Shown: positions 18,996 through 27,582 of the stretch, piece by piece
Layout of the letters: each line of letters opens with the position of its first letter
Position numbering within the stretch: the stretch's first letter is position 1
Assembly: GCF_038725785.1 (NCBI RefSeq)
Contig: NZ_CP109796.1
Span: forward strand, 3,658,001-3,722,000
DNA: 64,000 bases
Reading direction: 5' to 3'
Source: Termitidicoccus mucosus
GTDB taxonomy: Bacteria > Verrucomicrobiota > Verrucomicrobiia > Opitutales > Opitutaceae
Made by a program: the position numbers and the translations under genes
The notes under the pieces: generated by a model
Databases searched by the model: none
The model's input: the letters and a program-made list of their open reading frames with translations, nothing else
Told to the model about the DNA's origin: nothing

Positions 18996-19919
18996 CTACC
19001 CGACCCGGACCGCTTCGAAGAACCCAATCCGTTCCAAGTCCGCCTTCAGCGCCGCCTCCTGGGCGGAAGTGATTTGCGACAACGGCTGCCGCACCGGCCC
19101 GCAATCCAGCCCGATGAGCTTCATGATCACCTTGTTCGCCGACATCCCGCCGTATTTGCAAAATACCTCGATGAATTGTATCGACTTCAATTGCTCCCTG
19201 CGTGCCGCCGCCATGTCCCCCGCCTTGTAGGCTTTGATCACGCGATTGTAGATGGGCGCCGCGTAGTTGTAGGTGCTGCCCACCGCCCCGGTCGCGCCCA
19301 TCACCAGCGCGGACAATAATATTTCATCGCGGCCGAAAAGCACATCGTAGCCGCCTTCTCCCGCCGCCAGCGCGCTGCTGAAGTCCATGATGTTTTCATG
19401 CGTGAACTTGATCCCCCCGAAATTCGGGATGCGCTTCACCGCCAGCGGGGCGAAATCCACCATCGCGAAATTCACCCCGGTCATGGCCGGCATGTGGTAA
19501 TAATAAAACGGCGTCCCCGGCGCGGCGCTCGCGATGCCCGCGCACCAATCGACCAGTTCCGACACCGAGCCGGGGCGGAAAAAGCACGGCGCAATGGCCG
19601 CGACGGCCTCGGCGCCGATCTTTTCGGCATGCGCGGCCAGCGCGCGGGAATCGACCAGGCTGTTGTGGCCGACATGCACGATGAGATTGAGCTTCCCGGC
19701 GGTGGCCTTGCGCCACGCCTCGGCCGCAATCATGCGCTCCTCGTTGGACATCGACGAGCCCTCGCCCGTCGTGCCGCAGACAAAGGCCCCGCTCACGCCG
19801 GTCGCCGCGTAGTGGTCGGCCAGCCGCGGAATCATCGCCAGGTTCAGGGCCCCATTTGCATCAAATGGAGTAAACGGGGCCGCTACCAGCCCGGTTAAAT
19901 GGAATTTGTTGTTGTTCAT
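18996..19919 (-). CDS. nanA: N-acetylneuraminate lyase (DHDPS family)
   Basis: Class I aldolase that splits Neu5Ac to ManNAc and pyruvate, cytosolic, 307 residues. The Schiff-base lysine is K171 (GIKFTHEN), the catalytic tyrosine Y141 (YYYHMP), and the pyruvate carboxylate loop GTTGEGSS (49-56). The HMP and FTHEN context matches sialic-acid lyases better than dihydrodipicolinate synthase. It is the last gene of a minus-strand sialic-acid island and is followed by a strong terminator. The start codon ATG leads directly into the family N-terminus (FHLTGLVAAPFTPF). Confidence 0.92.
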   Translation of the reverse strand: MNNNKFHLTGLVAAPFTPFDANGALNLAMIPRLADHYAATGVSGAFVCGTTGEGSSMSNEERMIAAEAWRKATAGKLNLIVHVGHNSLVDSRALAAHAEKIGAEAVAAIAPCFFRPGSVSELVDWCAGIASAAPGTPFYYYHMPAMTGVNFAMVDFAPLAVKRIPNFGGIKFTHENIMDFSSALAAGEGGYDVLFGRDEILLSALVMGATGAVGSTYNYAAPIYNRVIKAYKAGDMAAARREQLKSIQFIEVFCKYGGMSANKVIMKLIGLDCGPVRQPLSQITSAQEAALKADLERIGFFEAVRVG

Positions 19920-19996
19920 GGATGTTGACGGAAAAATTTGTTTTTAGTCACCGGCAAGGTTTGATTATTAGTGCGTCTATCAAAAAGAAAATTGAA

Positions 19997-20127
19997 GAAG
20001 TCTGTTTTGACACAGAGGGCACAGAGCGCGACCCGCAGAGGGCGCGGAGGCCAAGCCTGAAAAATTCTTTTCTTTCTCTGTGATCTCTGCGTCAGAGCTC
20101 TGTGCCCTCTGTGTCAAAACGGACTTC
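19997..20127. repeat. Long inverted repeat between the two aldolase genes
   Basis: 30-bp arms at 19997-20026 and 20098-20127 (GAAGTCTGTTTTGACACAGA... and its complement) have one mismatch. Read on either strand it would form a strong hairpin. Confidence 0.9.
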
Positions 20128-20193
20128 ATTTGCGTTTTCGCGTCTTTATATTGGTTATTTTCTCAGGTGCTTTTAATGTCTGTCAGCGGTTTA

Positions 20194-21126
20194 TTATATA
20201 AAAGCCTCGGGGAGTTCGGCGCGGGCGGTTGCGCCGATCTTCCTCGCCAGGTCGTCCGGCGCGAACCCGTAGGGCCAGCGCAGCCGCGTCGTGAGCCCCG
20301 GCAGCCAGCCCCCCGCCACCGCCGCCGTCTTGTCCGCCGCCATGTTGCTCAAGCCGTGTTGGGTGATCACCGGCGCAATGTTCCCCGCCCAGAACGCCGC
20401 GATGCGTTTGCCCAGCGCGGCTCCCGCAACCGGGTCGCTCACGCAGAGTTCATACCAGCGCTGCGCAAACTTCGGGCTCAGGCAGGCCACGTTGGAATAC
20501 GCCCCGCGCGCGCCGTGCCCGAGGCCGACGTGCAGGAAGTGCCCGGGGATGAAAATCGAAAGCCGCGTCATGAGCGGGCGCATCGCCCCATACCACGCCT
20601 CGTCGCCTCCGGGCACCTTCATCCCCGCCACGCCGGCGACGCGGTCCGCGATCTTCGCCCACTCGGCGGGCGTGAGTTTGCGTTTCGCGTGCGGCGGATT
20701 ATACACGATCAGGGGGATCGGCGCGGCCTCCGCCGCCATCACTTCGAGGAAGCGCAGGATCTCGTCCAGGGTCGGCGGGAACCAGTCCGGCAGCGTGACC
20801 TGGAAGGCCGACGGCCGCAATGCCTTCGCGCGGCGGAGCCGTTCCCGCGCGGTCTGCGCGCACGGGTGCGCGGCACCGACCTGGAAGGGCATCCCCGCGG
20901 CGTTGCACTTTTCGGCCAGGAGCGCGTTGATTTTGTCGAACTCATCCTCGGTCTGCGCATAAAACTCGCCCGCGCTTCCGTTCGAGTAGATGCCGTTGAC
21001 CTTGGCGGTTATAAAATAATCCACTTCCGACGACAGCAGCTCGTAATCGATGCTGTCGTCGGGCCGGACGGGCAGGAGCAGCGTGGCCCAGTTTCCGCGG
21101 ATTTCCTTGGCGGCGAGGGGGTTCAT
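20194..21126 (-). CDS. DHDPS/NAL-family aldolase or dehydratase, substrate uncertain
   Basis: Protein of 310 residues with the TIM-barrel aldolase signatures: the Schiff-base lysine K170 (GMKVPGGD), tyrosine Y142 (VYNPPHAKRKL) and the SNGSAGEF loop near 48-55. It is clearly diverged from the lyase at 18996 and has a GHFLHVG-type C-terminal region. Enzymes of this subgroup act on 2-keto-3-deoxy sugar acids or related substrates. Its position next to a 2-hydroxyacid dehydrogenase and an enolase-superfamily dehydratase suggests it cleaves the keto-deoxy acid made by the dehydratase; this is inference. Confidence 0.85.
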   Translation of the reverse strand: MNPLAAKEIRGNWATLLLPVRPDDSIDYELLSSEVDYFITAKVNGIYSNGSAGEFYAQTEDEFDKINALLAEKCNAAGMPFQVGAAHPCAQTARERLRRAKALRPSAFQVTLPDWFPPTLDEILRFLEVMAAEAAPIPLIVYNPPHAKRKLTPAEWAKIADRVAGVAGMKVPGGDEAWYGAMRPLMTRLSIFIPGHFLHVGLGHGARGAYSNVACLSPKFAQRWYELCVSDPVAGAALGKRIAAFWAGNIAPVITQHGLSNMAADKTAAVAGGWLPGLTTRLRWPYGFAPDDLARKIGATARAELPEAFI

Positions 21127-21215
21127 GGGTGTGAGTCTTGTGCGATGGGTTTTATATTATTGCCGCCTCCAGGACACCTTTTCGAGGTGCGCCCCGGAGG
21201 AGACCAGTTGGGGGC

Positions 21216-22181
21216 TCAGGCGGTCTTCATCACCGTGTTGCGCAAGGGCTCGCCCGCCTTGAATTTTTTCAGGTTGCCGATGGCGAGGTCGGCCAGCCGC
21301 TCGTGCTCGCGCACCGAGCGTCCGCTGCAATGCGGCGTGAGCAGGCAGTTCGGCGCGGTCCACAGCGGGCTGGCCGGGTTGAGCGGCTCCTCCGTGAACA
21401 CGTCCAGCCCGGCAAAGCCGAGCCGGCCGTTGCGCAGCGCCTCCACCACGTCGTCGATCACGTAGTGCGCTCCCCGCGCCAGCGCATACAGGCTGGTTCC
21501 GGGACGCATCGCCTCAAAGATCTTTTTGTTGAAGCAGCCCGTCGTCTGCGGCGTGAGCGGCAGCGTGATGAACACATGGTCGGCCTTCGACACCGCGAGG
21601 GCCAGTTGCTCGAGCGGGTAGATTTCTTTCGCGATGGGGTGGCTCTTCGCGATGTCCACCCCGATCACGGTCATGCCCAGGCCGTGGCACAGGCGCGCCA
21701 CTTCGCTGCCGATGTTGCCCAAGCCGCACACGCAGGCGGTCTTCTCGAACACCTCGCGGTAGGGGGGCCGGCGCTCGAAGCGCCGGTTCACCGTGTCCAC
21801 TGCGTGCACGTGCAGGTTGCGCGTGCCCGCCAGCATCATCGCGATGCCGTGCTCGGCCACGGGGATGGACATCGTCCCCGCCGCGTTGCACATCACGAAA
21901 TGCGGCTTGGTCTCCAGCCCCTTGCCCACGTATTTTTCAAAACCGGTGCTCCCGCACTGGAAATAGGCGATGCTGCTTTCCAGCACCCATTTCGGGTCCG
22001 GCCAGCCCAGCGCGATGTCGCTGCGGTTGAGCTCCGCCCGGGCGTCGGCCTCGGGCGTGTTCTGCGGCAGCCAGGCCAGATCCACCTCCAGCTCCGCGCA
22101 GGCTTTTTCAAAGCGCGCGCGCGGCGCGGCGTCCGCATAAAAGGCGTCGTGGCTGGCGTATAATTTCAGTTTCTTCGACAT
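21216..22181 (-). CDS. D-isomer-specific 2-hydroxyacid dehydrogenase
   Basis: NAD(P)-dependent oxidoreductase of 321 residues. The Rossmann motif is GLGNIG at 153-158, and the catalytic triad is Arg236 (ALARGAHYV), Glu265 (DVFTEEPL) and His284 (LTPHCSG). The family reduces or oxidises 2-keto/2-hydroxy acids; the substrate is not determined by the sequence. It lies between the second aldolase and the dehydratase gene on the same strand, so a role in handling a sugar-derived keto acid is likely. Confidence 0.9.
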   Translation of the reverse strand: MSKKLKLYASHDAFYADAAPRARFEKACAELEVDLAWLPQNTPEADARAELNRSDIALGWPDPKWVLESSIAYFQCGSTGFEKYVGKGLETKPHFVMCNAAGTMSIPVAEHGIAMMLAGTRNLHVHAVDTVNRRFERRPPYREVFEKTACVCGLGNIGSEVARLCHGLGMTVIGVDIAKSHPIAKEIYPLEQLALAVSKADHVFITLPLTPQTTGCFNKKIFEAMRPGTSLYALARGAHYVIDDVVEALRNGRLGFAGLDVFTEEPLNPASPLWTAPNCLLTPHCSGRSVREHERLADLAIGNLKKFKAGEPLRNTVMKTA

Positions 22182-22252
22182 AGGTTGGAATAGAGGAAAG
22201 GTTTTAATGAACCGCGAAATACGCTAAATTTCGCCAAAAAGGATTGGTTTTT

Positions 22253-22331
22253 ATAACCGCGAAGGATGCGAAGAGAAGGCAATGCATCGGATATTTTTAT
22301 TCTTCGCGCTCTTCGTGTCCTTCGCGGTTAT
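22253..22331. repeat. Inverted repeat between dehydrogenase and dehydratase genes
   Basis: 23-bp arms, ATAACCGCGAAGGATGCGAA... (22253-22275) and the complementary 22309-22331, with two mismatches. Outer flanks (ACCGCGAAA near 22211, TTTCGCGGTTT near 22371) extend the symmetry. Confidence 0.8.
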
Positions 22332-22392
22332 ATTAAAAAAAGGTTTTGGTTTTTGGCGGTTTTTGGCAATTTTCGCGGTTTATATTGATTTG

Positions 22393-23583
22393 TTATTTCT
22401 TGAGCGCGGCGAGGTTCTTCTTCGGATAACCGACCGTGCTGTAGAAGGAGCCGGGGCGGTAGGGATAGCGTTTTTCGACATCCTCGGGGAGCTTCACGCC
22501 GAGGCCCGGCTCGGTCGGGGCCGCGATGCCGCCGTTGACGAGCGTGAGCGGCTTGACGAGGAACTCCTCGCGCAGCGGAAACGGATTGTTCGGAAGCTCG
22601 AGGATGGTGCAGTTCGGCGAGGCGAATGCGGCGTGATAGTTGCCCATGATGCCGACGCCGCCGGCCCAGGTGTGGACGGCGATTTTAATAAACTTGCGCT
22701 CGCACATCTGCGCGATGCGGCGGAAGGCGGAGATGCCGCCGATGATGGCCGCGTCGGGCTGGAAGAGATCGAGCGCGCCGGCCTCGAGGTAGTTTTCCGC
22801 CTCGGGGAAGCTGGAGACGGTCTCGCCGCCCGCGATGATGCAGTCCGTCCCGGCGCGGATTTTCGCGAAGCCCTTGTAGTCGGTGACCTCGCAGGGTTCC
22901 TCGACGAAGAGAAGGTTGTAGGGTTCGAGCGAACGGACGATGGAGATGGCCTCCTTGTAATTCCATGCCTTCGGGTTCACGCCCTGGCAGGCGTCCACGC
23001 CGAGGCCGGTGCCCTTGCCGAGCACCTCGCGCGAGTAGGCGACCTTCTCGACGATCTCGTGCGGCTCCAGGTAGTTGATGCGGATCTTGACCGCTCCGTA
23101 TCCGAGTTTCTGATATCCGATCAGCTCCTCCTTGAGCTCGGGGAAGGGCTTGTTGTTGCCGCCGCTGGCGTAGGCGGGGATGTGATCGTGCACCTTGCCG
23201 CCGAGCAGCTGGTGGACGGGGACGCCGAGCGCCTTGCCCTTGAGATCCCAGAGCGCCATCTCGATGCCGCCCGCAATGCTGGCGGACATGCCGAAACGGC
23301 CCCAGTAGTAGATGGCGAGCTTGAGGATATTGGCGATGCCGGCGATATCCGATGGATCGCGGCCGATGAGGTCGATTTCGAGCTGCTTCACGATGGCCTG
23401 CGTGGCCTCGGGCGCGAAGACGCCGATGTAGGTCTCGCCGAGACCGTAGAGACCCTCGTCGGTCTCTATTTTAATCACCGAGATGGTGCGGTGGCCGTCG
23501 GCGAAGCAAAATTCGCGCTCCAGGTCGCCGGGAATGGCGTAGGGCGCCGAAAGGAGAAGGCATTTTACTGCTGTGATTTTCAT
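22393..23583 (-). CDS. Enolase-superfamily (mandelate racemase/MLE) sugar-acid dehydratase
   Basis: Protein of 396 residues. Metal ligands are Asp197, Glu228 (VEEP) and Glu254 (AGGET); the first base is in KIR (Lys166/Arg168), and the His304-Asp277 dyad typical of the MR subgroup is present (VHTWAGG, QPDAAIIGG). These enzymes typically dehydrate aldonic acids to 2-keto-3-deoxy acids. The substrate is unknown. Its place in a sialic-acid island, upstream of a hydroxyacid dehydrogenase and an extra aldolase, suggests a sugar-acid side route. The start MKITAVK matches the family N-terminus. Confidence 0.9.
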   Translation of the reverse strand: MKITAVKCLLLSAPYAIPGDLEREFCFADGHRTISVIKIETDEGLYGLGETYIGVFAPEATQAIVKQLEIDLIGRDPSDIAGIANILKLAIYYWGRFGMSASIAGGIEMALWDLKGKALGVPVHQLLGGKVHDHIPAYASGGNNKPFPELKEELIGYQKLGYGAVKIRINYLEPHEIVEKVAYSREVLGKGTGLGVDACQGVNPKAWNYKEAISIVRSLEPYNLLFVEEPCEVTDYKGFAKIRAGTDCIIAGGETVSSFPEAENYLEAGALDLFQPDAAIIGGISAFRRIAQMCERKFIKIAVHTWAGGVGIMGNYHAAFASPNCTILELPNNPFPLREEFLVKPLTLVNGGIAAPTEPGLGVKLPEDVEKRYPYRPGSFYSTVGYPKKNLAALKK

Positions 23584-23623
23584 GCGGAGGAATTGATTAT
23601 ATAGGCTGACGATAAAAATGCAT

Positions 23624-24736
23624 TTATTCGGCCTTCAGATCGCCGGGCGAGAAGGTCTGGAATGTGATTTTCTTATACAATTCGCCGCCCGCGCCCTTTT
23701 CATAAAGGCAGGCGGCGGTTTTCTCATCGACGCGCACGAGGCAGGAATAGGCGGACGGCCCCTTGTGCAGCAGCAACGACCCGGGCCAGGTTTTCCCGTC
23801 GTCGGTGCTGGCGCGGACGGTCATTTGCACGCGTTTCTTTTTGCCGGCGGGATTGGAAAACAACAGCAGACCGCCGCCCGGCAGCGCGGCGTCTTCCCAG
23901 CGCAGAATGCTGCCCTGGCAGGGCGGATCGGTCTGCTCGGCGACCTGTTGCGGTTTGCCCCAGGTCACGCCGCCGTCGGCGCTGACAGACTGCGTGCGGC
24001 AGCCGTGCGGGTAGCCGCTGCGCATGTTCAATATCAATTTCCCGGGCGACCCGAATCCCTCGACCACCTGGGTCTCGCCGACCAGGCCGCGCATGTCCTT
24101 GCCGGGCTTCCACGTTTTTCCGTGATCGTCGGAATAAAACACACCGGCGGCGCGCGGATTGCCGTGGCAGATGGGGACCACGAGCCGCCCGGCATGCGGC
24201 CCGTTTTTGATTTGTATGCCGATGCCGGGGCCGGTCGCATACCAGCGCCAGTCGGGATGCTTCACGTCCATGGTGAGTTCCTCCATGGGTTCCCACGTGA
24301 GGCCGTTATCCTTGGAATGCGTCGCCCAGACGGTGCGCGTGCCGGCGGACTCGCCGTTCGAAATCGCCTCCTGCGTGTCGGCGCCGAGGTTGTGCGACGC
24401 GAACAGCCAGACAAATCCGGTCGTCTCATCGAGCACCGGGCAGGGATTGCCGCAGGTGTTGCCGCCGTCGTCCCAGACGAGGATGGCGGGGCCCCAGGTT
24501 CTGCCGCCGTCAGTGGAACGCTTGACCAGCAGGTCGATGTCTCCGCGGTCGGACCTGCTTTTCACCCGGCCCTCGCAAAACGCGAGCAGCGAGCCGTCGG
24601 CCGCCTTTATAATCGCGGGAATACGATAATACGCATAACCATCACGGCCGCTCGTATAGACATCCGTCTCGAATGCGGACGCCCTGGACAAAAGAAGCGC
24701 GAGGACCGCCGCAGCCATGATGATTATCTTTTGCAT
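23624..24736 (-). CDS. nanH: Exo-alpha-sialidase (GH33), secreted
   Basis: Glycoside hydrolase releasing terminal sialic acid from glycans, 370 residues with a signal peptide (MQKIIIMAAAVLALLLSRAS). The arginine motif YRIPAII, the acid/base aspartate in SDRGDIDLLVKRS, a probable glutamate in VGETQVVEG, and the tyrosine nucleophile in SAYSCLVRV all match GH33. Asp-box repeats are STDGGRTW, SKDNGLTW, SDDHGKTW, SADGGVTW and STDDGKTW. It is probably periplasmic or surface-associated. It lies directly downstream of the symporter fusion gene on the same strand. Confidence 0.93.
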   Translation of the reverse strand: MQKIIIMAAAVLALLLSRASAFETDVYTSGRDGYAYYRIPAIIKAADGSLLAFCEGRVKSRSDRGDIDLLVKRSTDGGRTWGPAILVWDDGGNTCGNPCPVLDETTGFVWLFASHNLGADTQEAISNGESAGTRTVWATHSKDNGLTWEPMEELTMDVKHPDWRWYATGPGIGIQIKNGPHAGRLVVPICHGNPRAAGVFYSDDHGKTWKPGKDMRGLVGETQVVEGFGSPGKLILNMRSGYPHGCRTQSVSADGGVTWGKPQQVAEQTDPPCQGSILRWEDAALPGGGLLLFSNPAGKKKRVQMTVRASTDDGKTWPGSLLLHKGPSAYSCLVRVDEKTAACLYEKGAGGELYKKITFQTFSPGDLKAE

Positions 24737-24767
24737 CGTATTGATGATTATTTTTCCAGCGATCCTG

Positions 24768-27365
24768 CTACTTCTTGATCGTGCCGAAAGTCAGGCCAGT
24801 GGTGTCCTTGCGCGACGGAAAGACGAGGCTGCACACCCAGCCGACGATGAAGCATGTGAGCATGCCTATGGCGGCATAGAGGAAAAAGTGAAGCTGGGTG
24901 CAATGCTGCACATAGGCCAATACCGCGATGCTCGCGACGGCGCCGCACAGCGCGCCGACACCGCTGGCGCGTTTTGTAAAGATCCCCAAGGCGAAAAGCC
25001 CGGCGAGGCCGCTGGCGGCAAGACCGACCAGGCTGCTATAGGCATCCCAGAGTGAGGCGAGGTTGAGCTTGGCGAGCACGAGCGCGCAGACGGTGGCGAA
25101 CGCCCCGAGCAGCGCCGTGAGCACGCGCGCCAGGCGAAGCGCGGCGGCGTCCTTCGCCCTGCCGCCAAAGCGTTCGTAAAAGTCGGTCATGATCGCCGTG
25201 ACCACGCTGTTCAGGCTGCCCGACACCGTGGACTGGGCCGCGGCAAACACGCCGGCAATGACCAGCCCCGCGATGCCGACCGGGAGATTCTGCACAATAT
25301 ACGCGGGGAAAATGGAATCGGTCGCCTGCGACGGGTCCAGCTTGTCCGGATGCGCCTTGTAAAATACGAACAGGGCCGTGCCGATGATAAAAAATAAAAT
25401 GGTGGAGGGAATCGCAAGGAGGGCGTTGAACCAGATGGAGCGCGCGGCCTTCTTTTCGCTGTCGGTCGTCATATAGCGCTGCACCACGGCCTGGTCGCTG
25501 GTGTAGGGGACGAGCTGCGCGAATATGTTGCCTATCAATATAACCCAAAATGCATTGGCCGCCGTGGTCGGGCTCCAGGTGAAATTAAACAGATGGAATT
25601 TATTGTTTTCGACCGCGGTGCTCCAGAACCCGGCCAGGCCGCCCTCCGAGCCGAACGCAATCATGATGAAACTGATCAATGCCGCGCCCAGCAGCAGGAA
25701 CGTCTGCGCGACGTCCGTCCAGATGACGGCCTCCATGCCGCCCATCACGGTATAGACCACGCAGAGCACACCCATGAGGATGATGCAGGTGCTCACGTCC
25801 AGGTCGCTCACCGTGGCGAGCGCGATGGACGGAAGCAGGAGCACGATGGCCTGGCGCCCCACCTGGAATAATATAAATGCGGCGCTTCCGTATATGCGCA
25901 CGGGCAGGCTGAAGCGCTTTTCCAGATATTCATACGCCGAGGTTATGTTCAGACGGCGGAAAAACGGCAGGTAAACGGAAATCAACACCGGCGCGATGAG
26001 CAGGATGGGAAGGTTTGCCCAGATGAAGGTCCAGTCGGTCGCGTAGGCTTTGGCGGGAATCGCCATGAAGGTAAGCGAGCTGAGCATCGTCGCGTAAATG
26101 GCCATGCCCGCGGCCCACCATGGAATACGTCCGCCGGCCTTGAAGTAGTCGTCGGTGTTTTTGTTGCGGCGCGTGCACACCCAGCCGATGCCCACCATGC
26201 CCAGCAAATAGCCGGCGAGGGTGGCGTAGTTGACCCAGCCGAAGGTCGCCTTGGTCTCGATGACCGTCGCCTTCCAGACCTCGGGCGACCGCGTGCCCGG
26301 CATGCGTTCGCCGCCGGTGACGACAAAACCGCCGTTCCACGGCACCATCGATGTCGTGACCAGCGAGAAGGGAACCTCGCCCACGCGCGTCCAGGTGTCG
26401 GTGATGCTGTGATAGGCGAGCACGTCGCGCGGAAAACCCTTGTGCTGCGTCTGCTGCGCGCCGACGAGATTGCGCTGCAAGCCGTCGTCGCCGCCGAGCA
26501 CAAACAGATGCGTCTGGCCGACCGGCACCGCGGGCGACGGCGGCGCGACCGACGCGCGCGGCAGGCCGGCGAGCTGTTTCCAGCCAAGCTCGGGATGGAA
26601 ACTCCAGGCGTCGCGGAGATATTCGCGAACGGGTTTTCCGTCGTCATCGGGGACGAGCTGGGTGCCTCCGAACAGATAAAACGCCGGGCCGGTCGCGGTG
26701 ACGATCACACCCGCGGCGGCCAGGAAACGCCCGCCGCCCGGGCACGGCGGGAGCTCCTTCCAGCCGGCGGCGGTGTTGTTCAAATCCAGACTGTAAAACA
26801 CATTCGCGGCCTCGCTCGCATTGGCCTCGGGAACCGTCAGCCCGCCCGCGATATATACAATGCCCCTGATGATCGCGCCCGCCTGGCAGGAGAGCGGCCT
26901 GGGCATCTTCGGCAGGGCGGAGAACTTGAATTTGCCGTCCTTCTCGCGGGTGACGAACCACGCGTCGTCGAAGTGCCCGGCGGCGTCGCCGCCGCCAAAC
27001 ATCACAAAGCCGTCCTTCCACGGGAACGACAAGCCGTAGCCGCCCGCGCGCGGGAGCCTGCCGCCCACATGCCATTCCCTGGCGCCGGGCTCGAGGGTGT
27101 AAATGGTGTCATACCAGACTTTCGTGCCGCCCTCCCACGGACGCTGGTCGGGGAAGTTGGAGCCGCCCGCGACCACGAGCGCGCCGCCGGCCACGCCGCC
27201 GTAGCTGCCGGCAAAGCCTTCCCTGTCGGGGATGGAGGGCAGTTGTTCCCATGTGAGCACCGGCTTCTCCCGCGAAGGCAGGGCGGCCTCCTGCGCGGAG
27301 GCCGTCAGGATGGCGGCTCCGAACAAACAACAGAGCGTGAAAATGAGTTTCTTGGGGGATGTCAT
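24768..27365 (-). CDS. Fusion: permuted sialic-acid mutarotase (kelch) and sodium:solute symporter
   Basis: Protein of 865 residues. After a signal peptide (MTSPKKLIFTLCCLFGAAIL), residues about 36-365 form a kelch propeller. Its order is the cyclically permuted form of NanM: the GFAGSYGGVAGGALVVAGG block comes first and the NGGFVVTGGERMPG block last, the reverse of E. coli NanM. Residues about 372-865 are an SSS-family symporter with about 13 membrane segments (DDYFKAGGRIPWWAAGMAIY, SSLTFMAIPAKAYA). One protein could thus interconvert sialic-acid anomers in the periplasm and pass them to a Na+ symporter. Kelch-SSS fusions occur in some annotations of gut bacteria; I cannot check how common they are. 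Confidence 0.93.
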   Translation of the reverse strand: MTSPKKLIFTLCCLFGAAILTASAQEAALPSREKPVLTWEQLPSIPDREGFAGSYGGVAGGALVVAGGSNFPDQRPWEGGTKVWYDTIYTLEPGAREWHVGGRLPRAGGYGLSFPWKDGFVMFGGGDAAGHFDDAWFVTREKDGKFKFSALPKMPRPLSCQAGAIIRGIVYIAGGLTVPEANASEAANVFYSLDLNNTAAGWKELPPCPGGGRFLAAAGVIVTATGPAFYLFGGTQLVPDDDGKPVREYLRDAWSFHPELGWKQLAGLPRASVAPPSPAVPVGQTHLFVLGGDDGLQRNLVGAQQTQHKGFPRDVLAYHSITDTWTRVGEVPFSLVTTSMVPWNGGFVVTGGERMPGTRSPEVWKATVIETKATFGWVNYATLAGYLLGMVGIGWVCTRRNKNTDDYFKAGGRIPWWAAGMAIYATMLSSLTFMAIPAKAYATDWTFIWANLPILLIAPVLISVYLPFFRRLNITSAYEYLEKRFSLPVRIYGSAAFILFQVGRQAIVLLLPSIALATVSDLDVSTCIILMGVLCVVYTVMGGMEAVIWTDVAQTFLLLGAALISFIMIAFGSEGGLAGFWSTAVENNKFHLFNFTWSPTTAANAFWVILIGNIFAQLVPYTSDQAVVQRYMTTDSEKKAARSIWFNALLAIPSTILFFIIGTALFVFYKAHPDKLDPSQATDSIFPAYIVQNLPVGIAGLVIAGVFAAAQSTVSGSLNSVVTAIMTDFYERFGGRAKDAAALRLARVLTALLGAFATVCALVLAKLNLASLWDAYSSLVGLAASGLAGLFALGIFTKRASGVGALCGAVASIAVLAYVQHCTQLHFFLYAAIGMLTCFIVGWVCSLVFPSRKDTTGLTFGTIKK

Positions 27366-27507
27366 GAAAATGGATTAAGGGGACGGGGAAAGAATGCCGC
27401 ACAAGAAACCAAGGGTCTCCCCTCCCCTCAATACCAAGGGGATGGTATAAAAAGTGAACCATATGGGGCGCGCCCAATTGGGAGGAGCGCGGGGTGTCAA
27501 CCAACCG

Positions 27508-27565
27508 CTCTCGTTCTCTTACTCGTTCTCTCGAACGGATGAGAAAAAAGAACGAGAACGATTGA
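27508..27565. repeat. GAACGAG-type repeat, inverted relative to 8870
   Basis: TCGTTCTCTTACTCGTTCTC (27511-27530) is the exact complement of the 20-mer at 8876-8895. It ends in GAACGAGAACGA on the same strand, so it is partly palindromic. It sits in the 217-bp gap before the fusion gene; no gene is seen there. Confidence 0.7.
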
Positions 27566-27582
27566 GGGGCGAGCCTGGTTCG

